From NCBI GenBank assembly GCA_021229015.1, contig CM037780.1:66908574-66972573 (forward strand): a DNA stretch of 64,000 nt, read 5' to 3'. The translations under genes were made by a program, and so were the position numbers. The number at the start of each line of letters is the position of its first letter. Position 1 is the stretch's first letter. This document shows, piece after piece, positions 10,158 to 20,700 of the stretch. Origin of the DNA: Solen grandis. Taxonomy: Eukaryota > Mollusca > Bivalvia > Adapedonta > Solenidae. The notes below the pieces were generated by a model, which did not search any database, was not told the DNA's origin, and was given only the letters and a program-made list of their open reading frames with translations.

Positions 10158-11280
10158 TTGCATTCTTACCTTGATGAGATTGTGAAGCAGGAATTGTTAG
10201 ATGTTTTTTTAAATGGTTTTAAGCTTCACTGTAGTGGCCCAAGGGGACCTGTTGACTGTAACAACTTAATTTCTGTAAGACAGAATGAAACTTTAGCCCT
10301 TCAGTTGGTTAATAAAGAAATCCTACTTGGCAGGATTGCGGATCATTTAAATGTTAGACCTTTTCCTTCATTGAAATTGTCACCAACTGATTTGGTACCA
10401 AAAGGATGGTTCTTTTCGACTAATACAGCACTTATCTTTTCCGAAGGGTTCAAGTGTTAATGACTATATTGATCCAGAGCTTCGTACCATACACTATTCC
10501 TTTTTTGACAATGATATTGCTTTGTTGAATTCTTTTGGGCCCAGGAGCACTTATGGGTAAAATGGATATCAAGTCGGCTTTCAGATTAATACCAATTCAT
10601 CCCTCTGATTTCGAATTACTTGGTTTTCCTATCGGCAAATATTAATTTTATGATAACTGTTTACCTATGGGTTGTTCTATTTCATGTTCTTTATTTGAAA
10701 AAAAAAATGCCACTAGTTTGGAATGGGCAGTAAGGCAGAGATGCATGCTTGGGATTTTACCGCTCTATTTAGTTGATCTTTTCTTTGGTGGCAAGCAAAG
10801 TACAAATGACTGCAATAAGTTGATGTTTGATTTTGCAAGGCTGTGTTCTGAAGTTGGCGTGCCCGTTGCCAATGAAAAGACAGTAGGTCCAACTGATGTG
10901 CTTACCTTTTTGGGGCTTGTCATAAATTCTAGCAAAATGATTATCAGTATTCGTGAAACCCAAATCTTTGAATTACGACAACTGTTATCAAACACTTTGA
11001 TGAAGAAAAAGTCAACACTCAGAGATTTACAATCCCTTACTGTCTCATTAAATTTCTGTGCAAGGGCAAACCCAGCTGCTGGGACATGTTGTAGTCACTT
11101 TTACAAGGCAATGTCAAGTGCTTCCAAGCCGCATCATTTTATCAGAATTTCTCTACAGATGAGAGAGGATATTAAGATGTTATTATTTTTAGATCCTTTT
11201 AAAAGTACATGTTGTTTCCTCAGTCAGAATGAGAGTTGGGTACAAATCTTAATCTGGGGATGGGGGGGGGGGGGGGTGAT
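10158..11280 (+). pseudogene. DIRS reverse transcriptase domain
   Basis: The frame at 10158-10460 shows the DIRS-specific region before the RT fingers: HCSGPRGP, then LVNKEILLGRI, then PFPSLKLSPTDLVPK. After a shift, about 10440-10640 reads EGSSVNDYID and MGKMDIKSAFRLIPIHPSDF, which carries the first catalytic Asp of motif A. From about 10650, in the frame of 10667-11302, come NCLPMGCSISCSLFEK (motif B) and VGVPVANEKT...LTFLGLVI. The expected YLDD box (motif C) reads YLVDLFFGG at about 10770, so one catalytic Asp is replaced by Val. With the internal stop after PIGKY and the frameshifts, the enzyme is inactive. Confidence 0.85.
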
Positions 11281-11585
11281 TGGGTTATACTGCCTACCTT
11301 AAACCCAACTGGATATTCTTTGGGTGACCTGCTTCTTTCGCAGATAAGGGATTGTTTAAACATGTTTCACTCCTTGAATTATTGCCTATTGTGCTGGCAT
11401 TCCAATGGGGTTATAATAATATGGCCTTAGTGTCCATATTGAACAAGAAGTACACCAGAAATAGTAAGATTACGTTAACACTTAGGCCCTTGGTCTTGCC
11501 AGCTTTATTATTTAAAATCCAGTTTAAGGCTGTTCATGTTTCGAGGAAAGCTAATATCATTGCTGATGCTTTGTCTCGTAAACAG
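11225..11585 (+). pseudogene. DIRS RNase H domain
   Basis: After the RT, a G-run of about 18 bases near 11258-11276 replaces the 'GWGG' codons that begin RNase H in these elements, and the frame is lost there. It resumes in the frame of 11352-11873 with LLELLPIVLAFQWG, FKIQFKAVHVSRKANIIAD and ALSRKQW. The last block is the usual RNase H end (HVPGxxNxxADxLSR). The G-run probably grew by slippage. Confidence 0.75.
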
Positions 11586-12147
11586 TGGTCTCGCGGATGC
11601 AGCTCAAGAACCATCATCAATCCCAAACCCTTTTCACAGTTTGATATCGCAGCTGGAGCTGACAGACTTTTAGAGGCAACATTGTCTACGAACACTCGTG
11701 ACTCTTATGCCACAGGTGTTCGAATGTTTGACGAATTTAGAAGCTTGTACAAACTCCCAAAATTTTGGCCTCCTAACATACAGGTATTAACTCAGCTTAT
11801 TGCATATTTATCACTGGAGGGTTGTTCACCAAGCAAAATAAAATCATACCGGGCGGGTATCGGTTTTAAATAATAAAATTTAAATAAATAAAATACCTGG
11901 TCAATTGTTTGTTCATGGTAATGGTAAGCCAGTTTCTCAGTATCAGTTTGGTTCTGTTTTGAAGAAGGCTCTCCTTACCATAGGCATTAACTCAACCAGA
12001 TATACTTCACACACTCTCCTTATAGGGGCAGCAACAAATGCTTCAGTTAGAGATTTGTCTGATGACGACATTAAGGTAATAGGTCGATGGGAGTCCCGCG
12101 CTTATAAATCTAACCTGCGTATCCCATCTTTACATTTAAGTTACTAA
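11586..12147 (+). pseudogene. DIRS tyrosine recombinase, core deleted
   Basis: The N-terminal SAM-like domain (ADRLLEATLSTNTRDSYATG, then QLIAYLSLEGCSPSKIKSYR) is in the frame of 11352-11873 and ends at a TAA at 11871. The C-terminal catalytic part resumes at 11890-12147: FVHGNGKPVSQYQFGSVLKK, TSHTLLIGAATNA, IKVIGRWESRAYKS. The middle of the domain, including the first catalytic Arg and neighbouring Lys, is missing and replaced by a short A/T-rich join. Of the usual HxxR box, His is present but Arg is Leu (HTLL). The expected nucleophile Tyr after AYKS is Asn (AYKSNLRIP). The enzyme cannot be active. Confidence 0.85.
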
Positions 12148-12149
12148 CT

Positions 12150-12714
12150 TTGATGTCTACCACTCTGCTTACTTGCTGGCAAAGTCTTGCAGATGACAGA
12201 TGCGACATTTGGATTGTTGGGTCATACATCATCAAGCATGTCATTACATATGCCAGGCAGTATGCCGAGGAGGGCATTCACCTGGGCCTGGCAGGGGCGC
12301 AGTGGCATGCAGACTCTTTAGATGCTCCTTAGATATGCTGATAAGCCTAACATGTTGGTTTTCAATTTTGGGGGTAATGATATTGGTCAAATACCTGCAG
12401 GGGATTTACGCAATATGAAATCAATTCTTCAGGAAATAATGGTTTTGTTTCCATTCGTATCGTTAATTTGGTCACAAATATTGCCCCGTTTGAAATGGCG
12501 AAACGAAATATCCCATAAAGCTTTGAATAAGGCAAGAATGCGTGTTAATAGTAAAATTGCTACATTTGTCCTGAGGTCAGGTTGGGCGAACTTGAGATAT
12601 CCAGAGTTGCACGAGCATAATGTTTGTTTGTTCGAAAGCGATGGCGTACATTGTCAGAGTTGGATACCGATATCTCTTAATACAGACTGTCCCAGGGGTT
12701 ACATCACTTCATAA
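12150..12714 (+). pseudogene. SGNH/GDSL-like hydrolase of the DIRS element
   Basis: Two overlapping frames make one SGNH hydrolase. At 12150-12332: DIWIVGSYIIKHV holds the block I Gly-Ser nucleophile (Ser about residue 25), and LGLAGAQW follows. After a one-step frameshift, 12322-12714 reads LVFNFGGNDIG (block III GxND), LIWSQILPRLKWR, LNKARMRVNSKIA, and FESDGVHCQSW (block V DxxH). Catalytic residues Ser, Gly, Asn, Asp and His are thus all visible. Hydrolases of this kind are known as an extra domain in some DIRS elements; their role there is uncertain. The frameshift near 12322 is the main lesion. It lies directly after the recombinase, as in related elements. Confidence 0.8.
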
Positions 12715-12906
12715 CTGAATGATTTGCTTTGTATTTTGTTGTTTTTGCGTTGAGACAAATCTCTTCAGCGTTTGTGAAGTGCGTCAACCGATCCCTGAAT
12801 TGGAGGTGCTCCTCAGTTTGAGGGTTTGTTGTGTCATACTTCTGTTCTTGCTTTCCCGCTTTGTGGCGATGAAGCAGGTGTCGCATGGTACGAGTACCAT
12901 CCGCTG

Positions 12907-13035
12907 CATTTGGCAGAATCTTGCGCGCACAGTAGTGTCGACATAATATATATTATATTTTGAGCCATACATATGAGACAATTTGATCTGTTACTTCATT
13001 AGTGAACTTCTGTTCCCAGATGTCACTGGTTTTTT
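12907..13035 (+). repeat. DIRS 3' repeat, copy B1
   Basis: From CTTGCGCGCACAGTAGTGTCG to TCACTGGTTTTTTCATATG, this is repeated in the same direction at 14502-14627 with about 10% differences by eye. Ngaro-type DIRS elements carry split direct repeats of this kind (B1...B2) on their 3' side. A third short match, TTCTTGCGCGCACA, lies at about 14007. Confidence 0.8.
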
Positions 13036-13436
13036 CATATGCCTTTTTTTGTTCTTTGATATGTAAATTGAAGTCATGTCCAAAATTATGCCACTTAAAA
13101 TATAAGATGAATAATAATAATTAACTGAGTTCAAGTTCATAAATCGCTTTATTGAAGTGGAGATACATCGTTTTCGGCACCCCTGTTCCCCCTGCAGGTG
13201 AATATTATTATTTTTGTCGTGTTAATCTAACGCTGCACCATTCTCTGCCTTTCCGGCTCTCAATGTCTTTTATTTTTGTCTTATTGGAAAATAGGGGACC
13301 TGAAATCTGTTTATTTTCTTTAGGATCATATCAAATTTGCTAATAACCATCCAACTCAAAACCCTTTTTTGAGCAATATATTTTCATGTAGTCTGGGTAG
13401 GTTTTGTTCTTTATGCATAATGCATATTTGCATTGT

Positions 13437-13857
13437 TAGCTCACCTGAGCACAACGTGCTTAAGGTTAGCTTTTGTGATGGCCCTTCGTCCGGCGTCCGT
13501 CGTGCGTCGTCAACAAGTTGGCTTGTTAACACTCTAGAGGCCATATTTTTAGGCCAATCTTCATGAAACTTGGTCAGAATGTTTGTCTCCATCTTGGCCA
13601 TGTTCGAAACTGGGTCATGTGGGGTCAAAAAGTAGGTCTCGAGGTCAAATCTTATGAAAACCTTGTTAACACTTTAGAGGTCACATTTTGGCCTAATCTT
13701 CATGAAACTTGGTTGGAATGTCTGTTTCCATAATAACTTAGACAAGTTCAAATTTAAGTCATGTGGGGTCAAAAAGTAGGACAATATGAAAAATCCAACA
13801 TATGTTGCTCATTTAAAATTAGGTGAGCGATTCAGGGCCATCATGGCCCTTTGTTTT
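13437..13857 (+). mobile_element. Hairpin-ended repeat, copy 2
   Basis: The left end TTAGCTCACCTGAGCACAAC folds with CGTGCTTAAGGTTAGCTTTT; both arms are visible. Then come GCCCTTCGTCCGGCGTCCG and CGTGCGTCGTCAAC, then about two units with ACTCTAGAGGCCATATTTTT and CTTCATGAAACTTGG, then AGGTGAGCGATTCAGGG and the small hairpin GGGCCATCATGGCCC followed by TTTGTTTT. It sits inside the 3' part of the DIRS element. Confidence 0.9.
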
Positions 13858-14034
13858 AGATTATACTTGTCTGGTTGGGTTTTTGCTGTTTCTTTTTGGT
13901 TTCTATCTTCAGATTTTCTTCCTGTCTGATGCCGTCTTAGGAGGGACTTCATCACGCTTAATCCATCATCATGGCTTCTCGGTGTTTTGCGGTTTGGTTA
14001 AACAGTTCTTGCGCGCACACCAATTGTTGAATTT

Positions 14035-14460
14035 TAGCTCACTTGAGCACAACGTGCTCAAGGTAAGCTTTTGTGATCGCCCTTTGTCTGGAGTCCGTCG
14101 TGCGTCGTCAACGATTTGGCTTGTTAACACTCTAGAGGCCACACTTTTAGCCCAAACTTCATGAAACTTGGTCAGAATGTTTGTTTCCATAAAATCTTGG
14201 ACAAGTTCGAATTTGGGTCATGTGGGGTCAAAAAGTAGGTCACGAGGTCAAATCTTATAAAAACCTTCTTAACACACTAGAGGCCACATTTTTGGTCCTA
14301 TCTTCATGAAACCTGTTCGGAATGTCTGTTTCCATAAAATCTTGGTTAAGTTCTAAGTTGGGTCATAAGGGGTCAAGAAGTAGGTCATTATGAAAAATCC
14401 AACATATGTTGCTCATTTATAATCAGGTGAGCGATTCAGGGCCATCATGGCCCTCTTGTT
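14035..14460 (+). mobile_element. Hairpin-ended repeat, copy 3
   Basis: It has the same structure and direction as the copy at 13437, only about 180 bp downstream of its end. The ends are intact: TTAGCTCACTTGAGCACAAC and CGTGCTCAAGGTAAGCTTTT on the left, GGGCCATCATGGCCC then TCTTGTT on the right. Spacer 13858-14034 contains the short CTTGCGCGCACA match to the DIRS 3' repeat. Confidence 0.9.
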
Positions 14461-14501
14461 TCATAATTTTAGTAATATGTTTAAGACATTTTAATTCAGA
14501 A

Positions 14502-14627
14502 TCTTGCGCGCATAGCAGTGTCGACATAATATATATCATATTTTGAGCCATACATATGAGACAATTTGATCTACTACTTGACTAGTAAACTTCTGTTCCC
14601 AGAGTTCACTGGTTTTTTCATATGTCT
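14502..14627 (+). repeat. DIRS 3' repeat, copy B2
   Basis: The second copy of 12907-13035 reads TCTTGCGCGCATAGCAGTGT through TTCATATG. It is taken as the right limit of the DIRS element. Confidence 0.8.
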
Positions 14628-15287
14628 TTATTTTGTTATGGAATATCCATCATTTTTAATTTAAAAGGCATAGACATAATAAGGTTTTTATACATTGCAA
14701 ATTTTTTAGATGTTTCACCATTTTGTAACCTGTTAGAACTAGATGTGATAATTTCAAGTGTTTCGGTTCTTATGAACATTAGTTCTTGTTGCATGATTAG
14801 CAGTTGTTCATTAATAACATTCCATTTTTTATTATTTAGTCGATGGTTTATCCTTCATATTTTTCTCAAATAAATGAGGTCCATGATTAACCCGGCTTGA
14901 CTTATTCTACTTTACAATATTCTCTGAAACAGATCCTTACAAAGTCTTGGAGACTGTAGATATAAAAGGATCACCATAAACAATTCGTGATATTTGTCTA
15001 ATAAACAACCTCGAAATAACTGTGTTATTTTTATAACAGTACAGTATAATTCAATTCAAGATAACGTCAAACAAACATATATGTCGCTTATATATAACTT
15101 AAAACTGTGAAAATGTGTTCTTTTCCTTGTCTCGTTATCAGAGCACACCTGCAAGGATTGTCTCTCAGAAGTCATGTCAAAGTCAACAGCGGTTTATTCA
15201 CTCATTACATATATCATGTAAAAGAGAGGTAACATAGATGTAAACATGTACAGACGAACGAGAGAACGAGGCTTACTAGCTCTCTTC

Positions 15288-15290
<3 letters not shown>
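14628..15290. other. No feature seen
   Basis: AT-rich sequence. The 83-codon frame at 14622-14873 is hydrophobic, low complexity and T-rich, with no recognisable domain. Confidence 0.4.

Positions 15291-15324
<34 letters not shown>
15291..15324. repeat. (CA)n microsatellite
   Basis: About 17 AC dinucleotides without interruption. Confidence 0.95.
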
Positions 15325-15327
<3 letters not shown>

Positions 15328-15921
15328 TTAATTTGCATACTTTAGTATTTAGCAGGAGAGCTATCACGTAGAAAACCTTTTAGTTGGTTTATGTATCCAT
15401 ACACCTATAATATTTATATATTCACACATAATTATTTCAATAAATGTTGACATTATATATCAACACATTACATAAAGTGGTCATATGATCAAAGGTATTT
15501 TTCACGACCATGTTGCCAAACAACACAAATAAATCGATTTCACATGTTCGGTATTACGGTTAAATTATTAAAGGAAACAAAGCGGTTAAAGCATCACTTA
15601 AGTAGATGTTTTGACAAACTATCTGAAAGACCAAATTTTTACATATTTTTTTCTATTTTTCATTTTATCACCTAGCTTGATGCAGGTATTGAGTTTAACA
15701 GTTTCCGATCAAATTGAATTATTCGGTTTGGCCTTGCCAAAAATATGTATACATGTGTGATGTTACGATTACTTAAATTTGAATTCAATTCAGATGAGCT
15801 CTTTCTACATACCAATACGCCTATTGTCACTTCCTGAAACCTAATGATCAAATAAGTGCAACGTTTCGCATAAACCATATAGACTTCACAAGTGTCGACG
15901 GTTCAGAGCAAAACCACCCCC

Positions 15922-15923
<2 letters not shown>
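15325..15923. other. No feature seen
   Basis: AT-rich spacer between two CA microsatellites. The minus-strand frame at 15672-15878 has no motif. Confidence 0.4.

Positions 15924-15966
<43 letters not shown>
15924..15966. repeat. (CA)n microsatellite
   Basis: About 21 CA dinucleotides, 600 bp from the previous CA array. Confidence 0.95.
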
Positions 15967-15968
<2 letters not shown>

Positions 15969-16110
15969 AGCGCTTTGACTATAGCGGTTTAATTTCAACT
16001 TTAATTCGCCATTTACATTGAATTTATGTATCAAAATATTCATATTCAAATAAATCTAACGTTTACTATCCATGTCTTCATAAATAAAAAAAAATCACTA
16101 CATATAAAAC

Positions 16111-16749
16111 GTTGCCAACTTGAAGGGCACCCATCGGGAATAAGTGTCAACAAATCAATGAAAATGCGCCCATTGATAAAATTGGAGAATTCCCACTGTC
16201 AGCGGATAATTTTCCTTCATAACTGTTCATATGAAATACAGATATTATTATTTTTAATGCCTGAAATTCCATGATTTCTACTCGAGATTTAGTTATTTTA
16301 ACCGATTGGAACCTCGATCAACGGAAGTGAACCCAAAACGACATCTATGACGTCATCGCCCGCGAAGGTCAACTCAGACTGAGAAAAAGATGTTGCGATT
16401 GTATATGAACGGGAAGGTAAGAGTGTTCCGAAAATATTTGTTAACAAAATAACTTCGGAATACTCTTACCGTTCCCTTCTGTACATAAACAAATCACAGC
16501 GCTGACTCATAGATATCATTTTGGGTTCACTTCCGTTGATCGAGGTTCGAATGGGGTTAAATCACTAAATCCCCACTCGAAATCTTGACATTTCAGACAG
16601 AAATGATTATATTTCTTTTGAACAGTTATGAAGGAAAATTATCCGTTGATAGTGGGAACTCGCCAATATTACCGATGGGCTCATTTTTCATAGATATTTT
16701 GACACAATTCCCGATGGGTGCTCTTCAGTATTCTGCTGAAGTTGGTAAC
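16111..16749. repeat. Large imperfect palindrome (foldback), about 640 bp
   Basis: The left arm, 16111-16432, pairs with the right arm, 16454-16749, in inverted order. Matching blocks from outside in: GTTGCCAACTTGAAGGGCAC with GAAGTTGGTAAC; CACCCATCGGGAAT with ATTCCCGATGGGTG; AATTTTCCTTCATAACTGTT with AACAGTTATGAAGGAAAATT; CCTCGATCAACGGAAGTGAA with TTCACTTCCGTTGATCGAGG; GGTAAGAGTGTTCCGAA with TTCGGAATACTCTTACC. The short centre contains a further ATTTGTTAACAAAAT palindrome. The arms differ by substitutions and indels, so it is not freshly made. It may be a foldback transposon or an inverted duplication. Open frames inside (16026-16274, 16585-16767) are pieces of the two arms, not genes. Confidence 0.9.
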
Positions 16750-17770
16750 CATGTTTATCATGTATAGACTATCGTGATTTTTTTCCTTATTGATAAAGAC
16801 AGGGTCCTGTCCTCAAGTACCTGTGCTTTGGTATGTCGTTTTTTTTTGTAATGAGTAAGGTTAATATTATTGTTCAATTTTATTTAAACGTCACCCCGTT
16901 GGAAAAGTAAGCAAAATTTAATTAAAAATGTATCTACATTATTATATGAAATTCTGTGCAAGTTCTGGGAATGAAATACTTAAATACTTATAAAATTGAA
17001 TAGAATACATACGAAAGAGAGATAAGCATTGTCCTATACTTAAAGTTTTAAGTATAATTGAAAAGTAAAGACACGTTTTTCGGCAAGTCCCTATGTCAAA
17101 GAAGAGAAATGAAAAGAGAGGAAGTGAACGAAAGAGAACAAAAAATTTGATTAAGTGTTTGCCAATTTGAAATTACATCATCTGATAATTAAATAGGTTT
17201 CAATTAAATGAAGTTCAAAAACATTTATGTAAGGTCCAAAGAGCATGCACGGTATATTCTCGTATATGTATTATTATCATTTCTATAATATCTCATTGTA
17301 GAGGATATAGAAAATAAGATGTCATTCAAGAAGAAATTACATATTGCAGTTACGTAGTTACGTGTAATTCTAACAATATTACTATAATTGTCGCCTGTGG
17401 TAAATTAAATGTAAGGACATAATTATCCAGGCGCTAATACGCAGACGAGATTTTCATTAAAGAAACAAGAGAAAATTAAACCTTTTTTCGCTGTTTTGTG
17501 TTCGTTTTTTAATTATACTGATGTTTCGTTCCAAATTGTAACTGATTGAAAAAAATAAAAAAAAAATAAAAAAAAAAAAAAATGAAAAGGACACATTACC
17601 AAATACAAGGTTTGAAATTATTATTGTCATTTGTTCCAGACAGTGCCTTTCTCCCACTTTTTACGTCTAGTTTATCGAATTTACCTAATTATATTCTAGC
17701 ATTTAGATATTTGTCAGTTTTTTTTTTTTTTTAAAATCCGTATTCTGTTTCATGTTAGACAGTTTTCTAA
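16750..17770. other. No feature seen
   Basis: AT-rich DNA with an A-rich run at about 17550-17590 and a T-run at 17718-17732. No gene is supported. Confidence 0.4.
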
Positions 17771-18163
17771 ATGTTTATATCTTTTGTTTTCATAAACTTA
17801 TTCATTCTGACATATACCGGCAAATCGTCTGATAAACCCTTGCATAAGATATACATTAATCATAACTTTGGTAAAAACCAACCAAAGGATCGAAGAAGAT
17901 ATCGAAGAAGACATTTCTCAAAGATAATGGGGTTTCGGTATAATATCTTGATGTTTATCATGAGAGGAAGAAAACAACCCGAAAGAAGACTGCAAGTGCA
18001 TTGCCTTTATGAGAGAATGCCAGACAGGAAAATCACATCATTAACAGAAAGGAAACTTACATCAAGCACAGTCATTGAAAATATGGGGGAACTTAGACAG
18101 AAAACCAGTTTTCCATGGACTCGTCCACACAAACCTAAAACCAGATGTAGTGATTTGCCTTAG
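17771..18163 (+). CDS. Unrecognised 130-codon ORF
   Basis: An ATG-started frame of 130 residues. Residues 1-16 are hydrophobic (MFISFVFINLFILTY), like a signal or anchor segment. The rest is very basic, with clusters of Arg and Lys (RRRYRRRHF, GRKQPERRL), and has no domain I know. It lies just 5' of a hairpin-ended repeat at 18285. A T-run about 40 bp upstream could serve as a polypyrimidine tract. It is longer than most chance frames here, but composition alone does not prove coding. It may equally be random. Confidence 0.2.
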   Translation: MFISFVFINLFILTYTGKSSDKPLHKIYINHNFGKNQPKDRRRYRRRHFSKIMGFRYNILMFIMRGRKQPERRLQVHCLYERMPDRKITSLTERKLTSSTVIENMGELRQKTSFPWTRPHKPKTRCSDLP

Positions 18164-18284
18164 AAAGCCAAAAAGCTTATAGCCATCTAGCTTACAGTTC
18201 CCTTAGCGGACATGCGATGAAAGAAATAACATATGTCTGACCGTATGGACAGTTGTAGATAGAGAAGCTGGAGTAGTTACCTTT

Positions 18285-18895
18285 TTAGCTCACCTGAGCA
18301 CAACGTGCTCAAGGTGAGCTTTTGTGATCGCCCTTCGATGTGCGTCGTGCGTCGTCAACACTCTAGATGCCATATTTTTAGGCCAATCTTCATGGAACTT
18401 GGTCAGAATGTTTGTCTCTATAAAATTTTGGACAACTCCGATATTGGAGGTCATTGTGGGGTCAAAAAGTAGGTCACGAGGTCAAATCTAAGTAAAACTT
18501 TGTTAACACTCTAGAGGCCATATTTTTGGCCCAATCTTCATGAAATTTGGTCAGAATGTTTTTCTCCAAAAAATCTTGGACAAGTGCGATTTTGGGTCAT
18601 GTGGGGTCAAAAAGTAGGTCATGAGGTCAAATCTGGACAAGTTCGACTTTGGGTCATGTTGGATCAAAAAGTAGGTCATGAGGTCAAATCTTAGAAAAGC
18701 CTTGCTAACACTCTAGAGGTCACATTTTGGCCATATCTTCAAGAAACTTGGTCGGAATGTCTGTTTCTATAATATCTTGGACAAGTTCGAAGTAAGGTCA
18801 TGTGGGGTCAAAAAGTAGGTCCATATGAAAAATCCAATATATGTTGTTCATTTATAATCAGGTGAGCGATTCAGGGCCATCATGGCCCTCTTGTT
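18285..18895 (+). mobile_element. Hairpin-ended repeat, copy 4
   Basis: The left hairpin is perfect or nearly so: TTAGCTCACCTGAGCACAAC with CGTGCTCAAGGTGAGCTTTT. It is followed by ATCGCCCTTCG and TGCGTCGTGCGTCGTCAAC, about four internal units (CTCTAGAGGCCATATTTTTG, CTTCATGAAATTTGGTC, GTCATGTGGGGTCAAAAAG), then CAGGTGAGCGATTCAGGG, GGGCCATCATGGCCC and TCTTGTT. Confidence 0.9.
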
Positions 18896-20600
18896 CCAAA
18901 TAGAGGTTCCCTGTCAAGTCAATGTGGAGGACACTCACTGCCTTGGGAAAAATCAGTCATACTATAGGGAAAGGACAATCAAGTAGTAGGTATGGCCGCA
19001 AAGAATGCCCCAAGGTTGCTCTGACCCAATAAAGATACCAAGACACATGCTAATCATCAACCTGCAGCGCACGATCAACGCTGTAGCTTCACCTTACCAG
19101 ACTGTATTTTGTCATCCATGGATAAACTTTCGTAGATGTATGGGTACATAATGATGAGATGGATGACCTGAGATATTGAGCTGTATTAAGACACGTTGTT
19201 GTAGAAGAGTTGTGTTTTTCAAGTAAATATCCTATAGGAGAAAAATACTGACCTTTCCCTCATTTAGTAAAACTAAAGAACTACTTGATGGGGGACTACT
19301 GTATTCTCTTATAAACGTGACAGGGAATCGAAACCAGGACGCAATGGTGAGAAGTGAAGATGCTTTTTTATATTATTTATTTTAAGAGGTTTAAAAATTT
19401 ACAATTAAATTATAACATACCTGGATTCTGATAGATTCTGCTCATTATATAACCATTTGTATTTACTCATTACTTTAGTAGCAGCTACAGTTATACTTTG
19501 TTTAAGGGTTTAAGGTATCGGTTCTTTCTTTATATATATAATGTGTATCAGAAACGACATCTGCAGAAGACAGTAAATTATGTCTTCCAATTCATCACGC
19601 TCTCGTTGTTTTCAGGCAAGCTCAAAATCCATTTGTTTTTGTTATGGCATGTTTGATTCCATTTTATTTCCTTTGAGATTGTTAGTTCCTTTGGTGCTCA
19701 CTGGAAATAAAAATGGAAATTCGTCTATGTCTAAAACAATCGGTTTTCAAAGCATCAAAATAATATCAAAGGGTATTGTGAATGTTACGAACCTAGATCT
19801 ATAACCGTGACAGTCCTATAGCTTATGCATAGCAAAATGTGCATTTTATATTAATGATATAAGATATCAAAATACGAGTATGTCTCGAGTCTGTGCCGCT
19901 ACATACCAAAGACGTTTAAATATATAATACCTCAACTTTGCTAGATGCTAAGCTAACGGGTAAATCCAGGACTGACAATATTATATGACTTTGTATGGTA
20001 TAGAGCTATTTACTATGTAGTTTATCACGCTTGTCCACAGTGTTTATATTGCAGACAGGATTTCATCTCAGGACAGTCGCATAATGCCGTTTTGGGCAAT
20101 TATTCTTGTAGCAAAGTCCGCATATATGTTTGCGCATGTACCTTGTAAAAAAACGGACATTGATTTTGAACCATTAAATCAAATATTAACGTGCACCAAA
20201 ATTTCTTCATTTGTGTTCGAAAGCATATATTAAAGAGGTTACTGATATTTACTTACATCGGCAAGGCATTGGCAAATATCAATATTTTTATTTTAAAATT
20301 GTATTTAAATTTGTTTGGGAAAGTTCGCTACAATGTCAACTTTACTCACAATTCTACATGTCAACTTCGATTTTTCTTCCCCTTTTTACAGTCACATACT
20401 GATTTAACAAACAATTGTTATTTGATACAAAATCCACGAAACAAAAATTCATAATTTTTCTCTTCTAAAGTCATGAAGCAATATCATTACACAGCGGCTA
20501 ACCTATCGTCGGCTTAAAGAAACCAACCTGTTTACATTGTTCACCAAATTCACATTTCTCTCACGTACACAAAGTCCCAAACACGATAAAGAAAACGTCA
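18896..20600. other. No gene recognised
   Basis: 18900-19370 has more balanced composition than its surroundings but no frame or motif I can name. The rest is AT-rich. The frames at 19580-19804 and 20191-20454 have no recognised domain. Confidence 0.35.
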
Positions 20601-20700
20601 NNNNNNNNNNNNNNNNNNNNNNNNNNNNNNNNNNNNNNNNNNNNNNNNNNNNNNNNNNNNNNNNNNNNNNNNNNNNNNNNNNNNNNNNNNNNNNNNNNNN
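20601..20700. other. Assembly gap (100 N)
   Basis: Exactly 100 N bases, the usual placeholder for a gap of unknown size. Frames reported across it are artefacts. Confidence 1.

Larger units (their letters stand above)
9625..14627 (+). mobile_element. DIRS-type retrotransposon, degenerate
   Basis: Gene order is Gag-like CCCH/knuckle, reverse transcriptase, RNase H, tyrosine recombinase, then SGNH hydrolase, followed by a duplicated 3' segment. This is the content of DIRS/Ngaro-type retroelements, which integrate with a tyrosine recombinase instead of an integrase; some carry a hydrolase. The copy is dead. There is an in-frame stop at 9847, several frameshifts, an altered RT active site, a deletion in the recombinase core and altered recombinase catalytic residues. 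Two hairpin-ended repeats lie within the 3' non-coding part. The 5' limit is cut by the hairpin-ended repeat ending at 9622. An upstream continuation at 7352-8383 is possible. The right limit is taken as the end of the second copy of the duplicated segment. Confidence 0.8.

Noticed and set aside
13356..14190. Frames over the hairpin-ended repeats (13356-13628 minus, 13823-14164 plus, 13969-14190 minus)
   Set aside because: Parallel frames recur in each repeat copy and follow the repeat, not codon structure.
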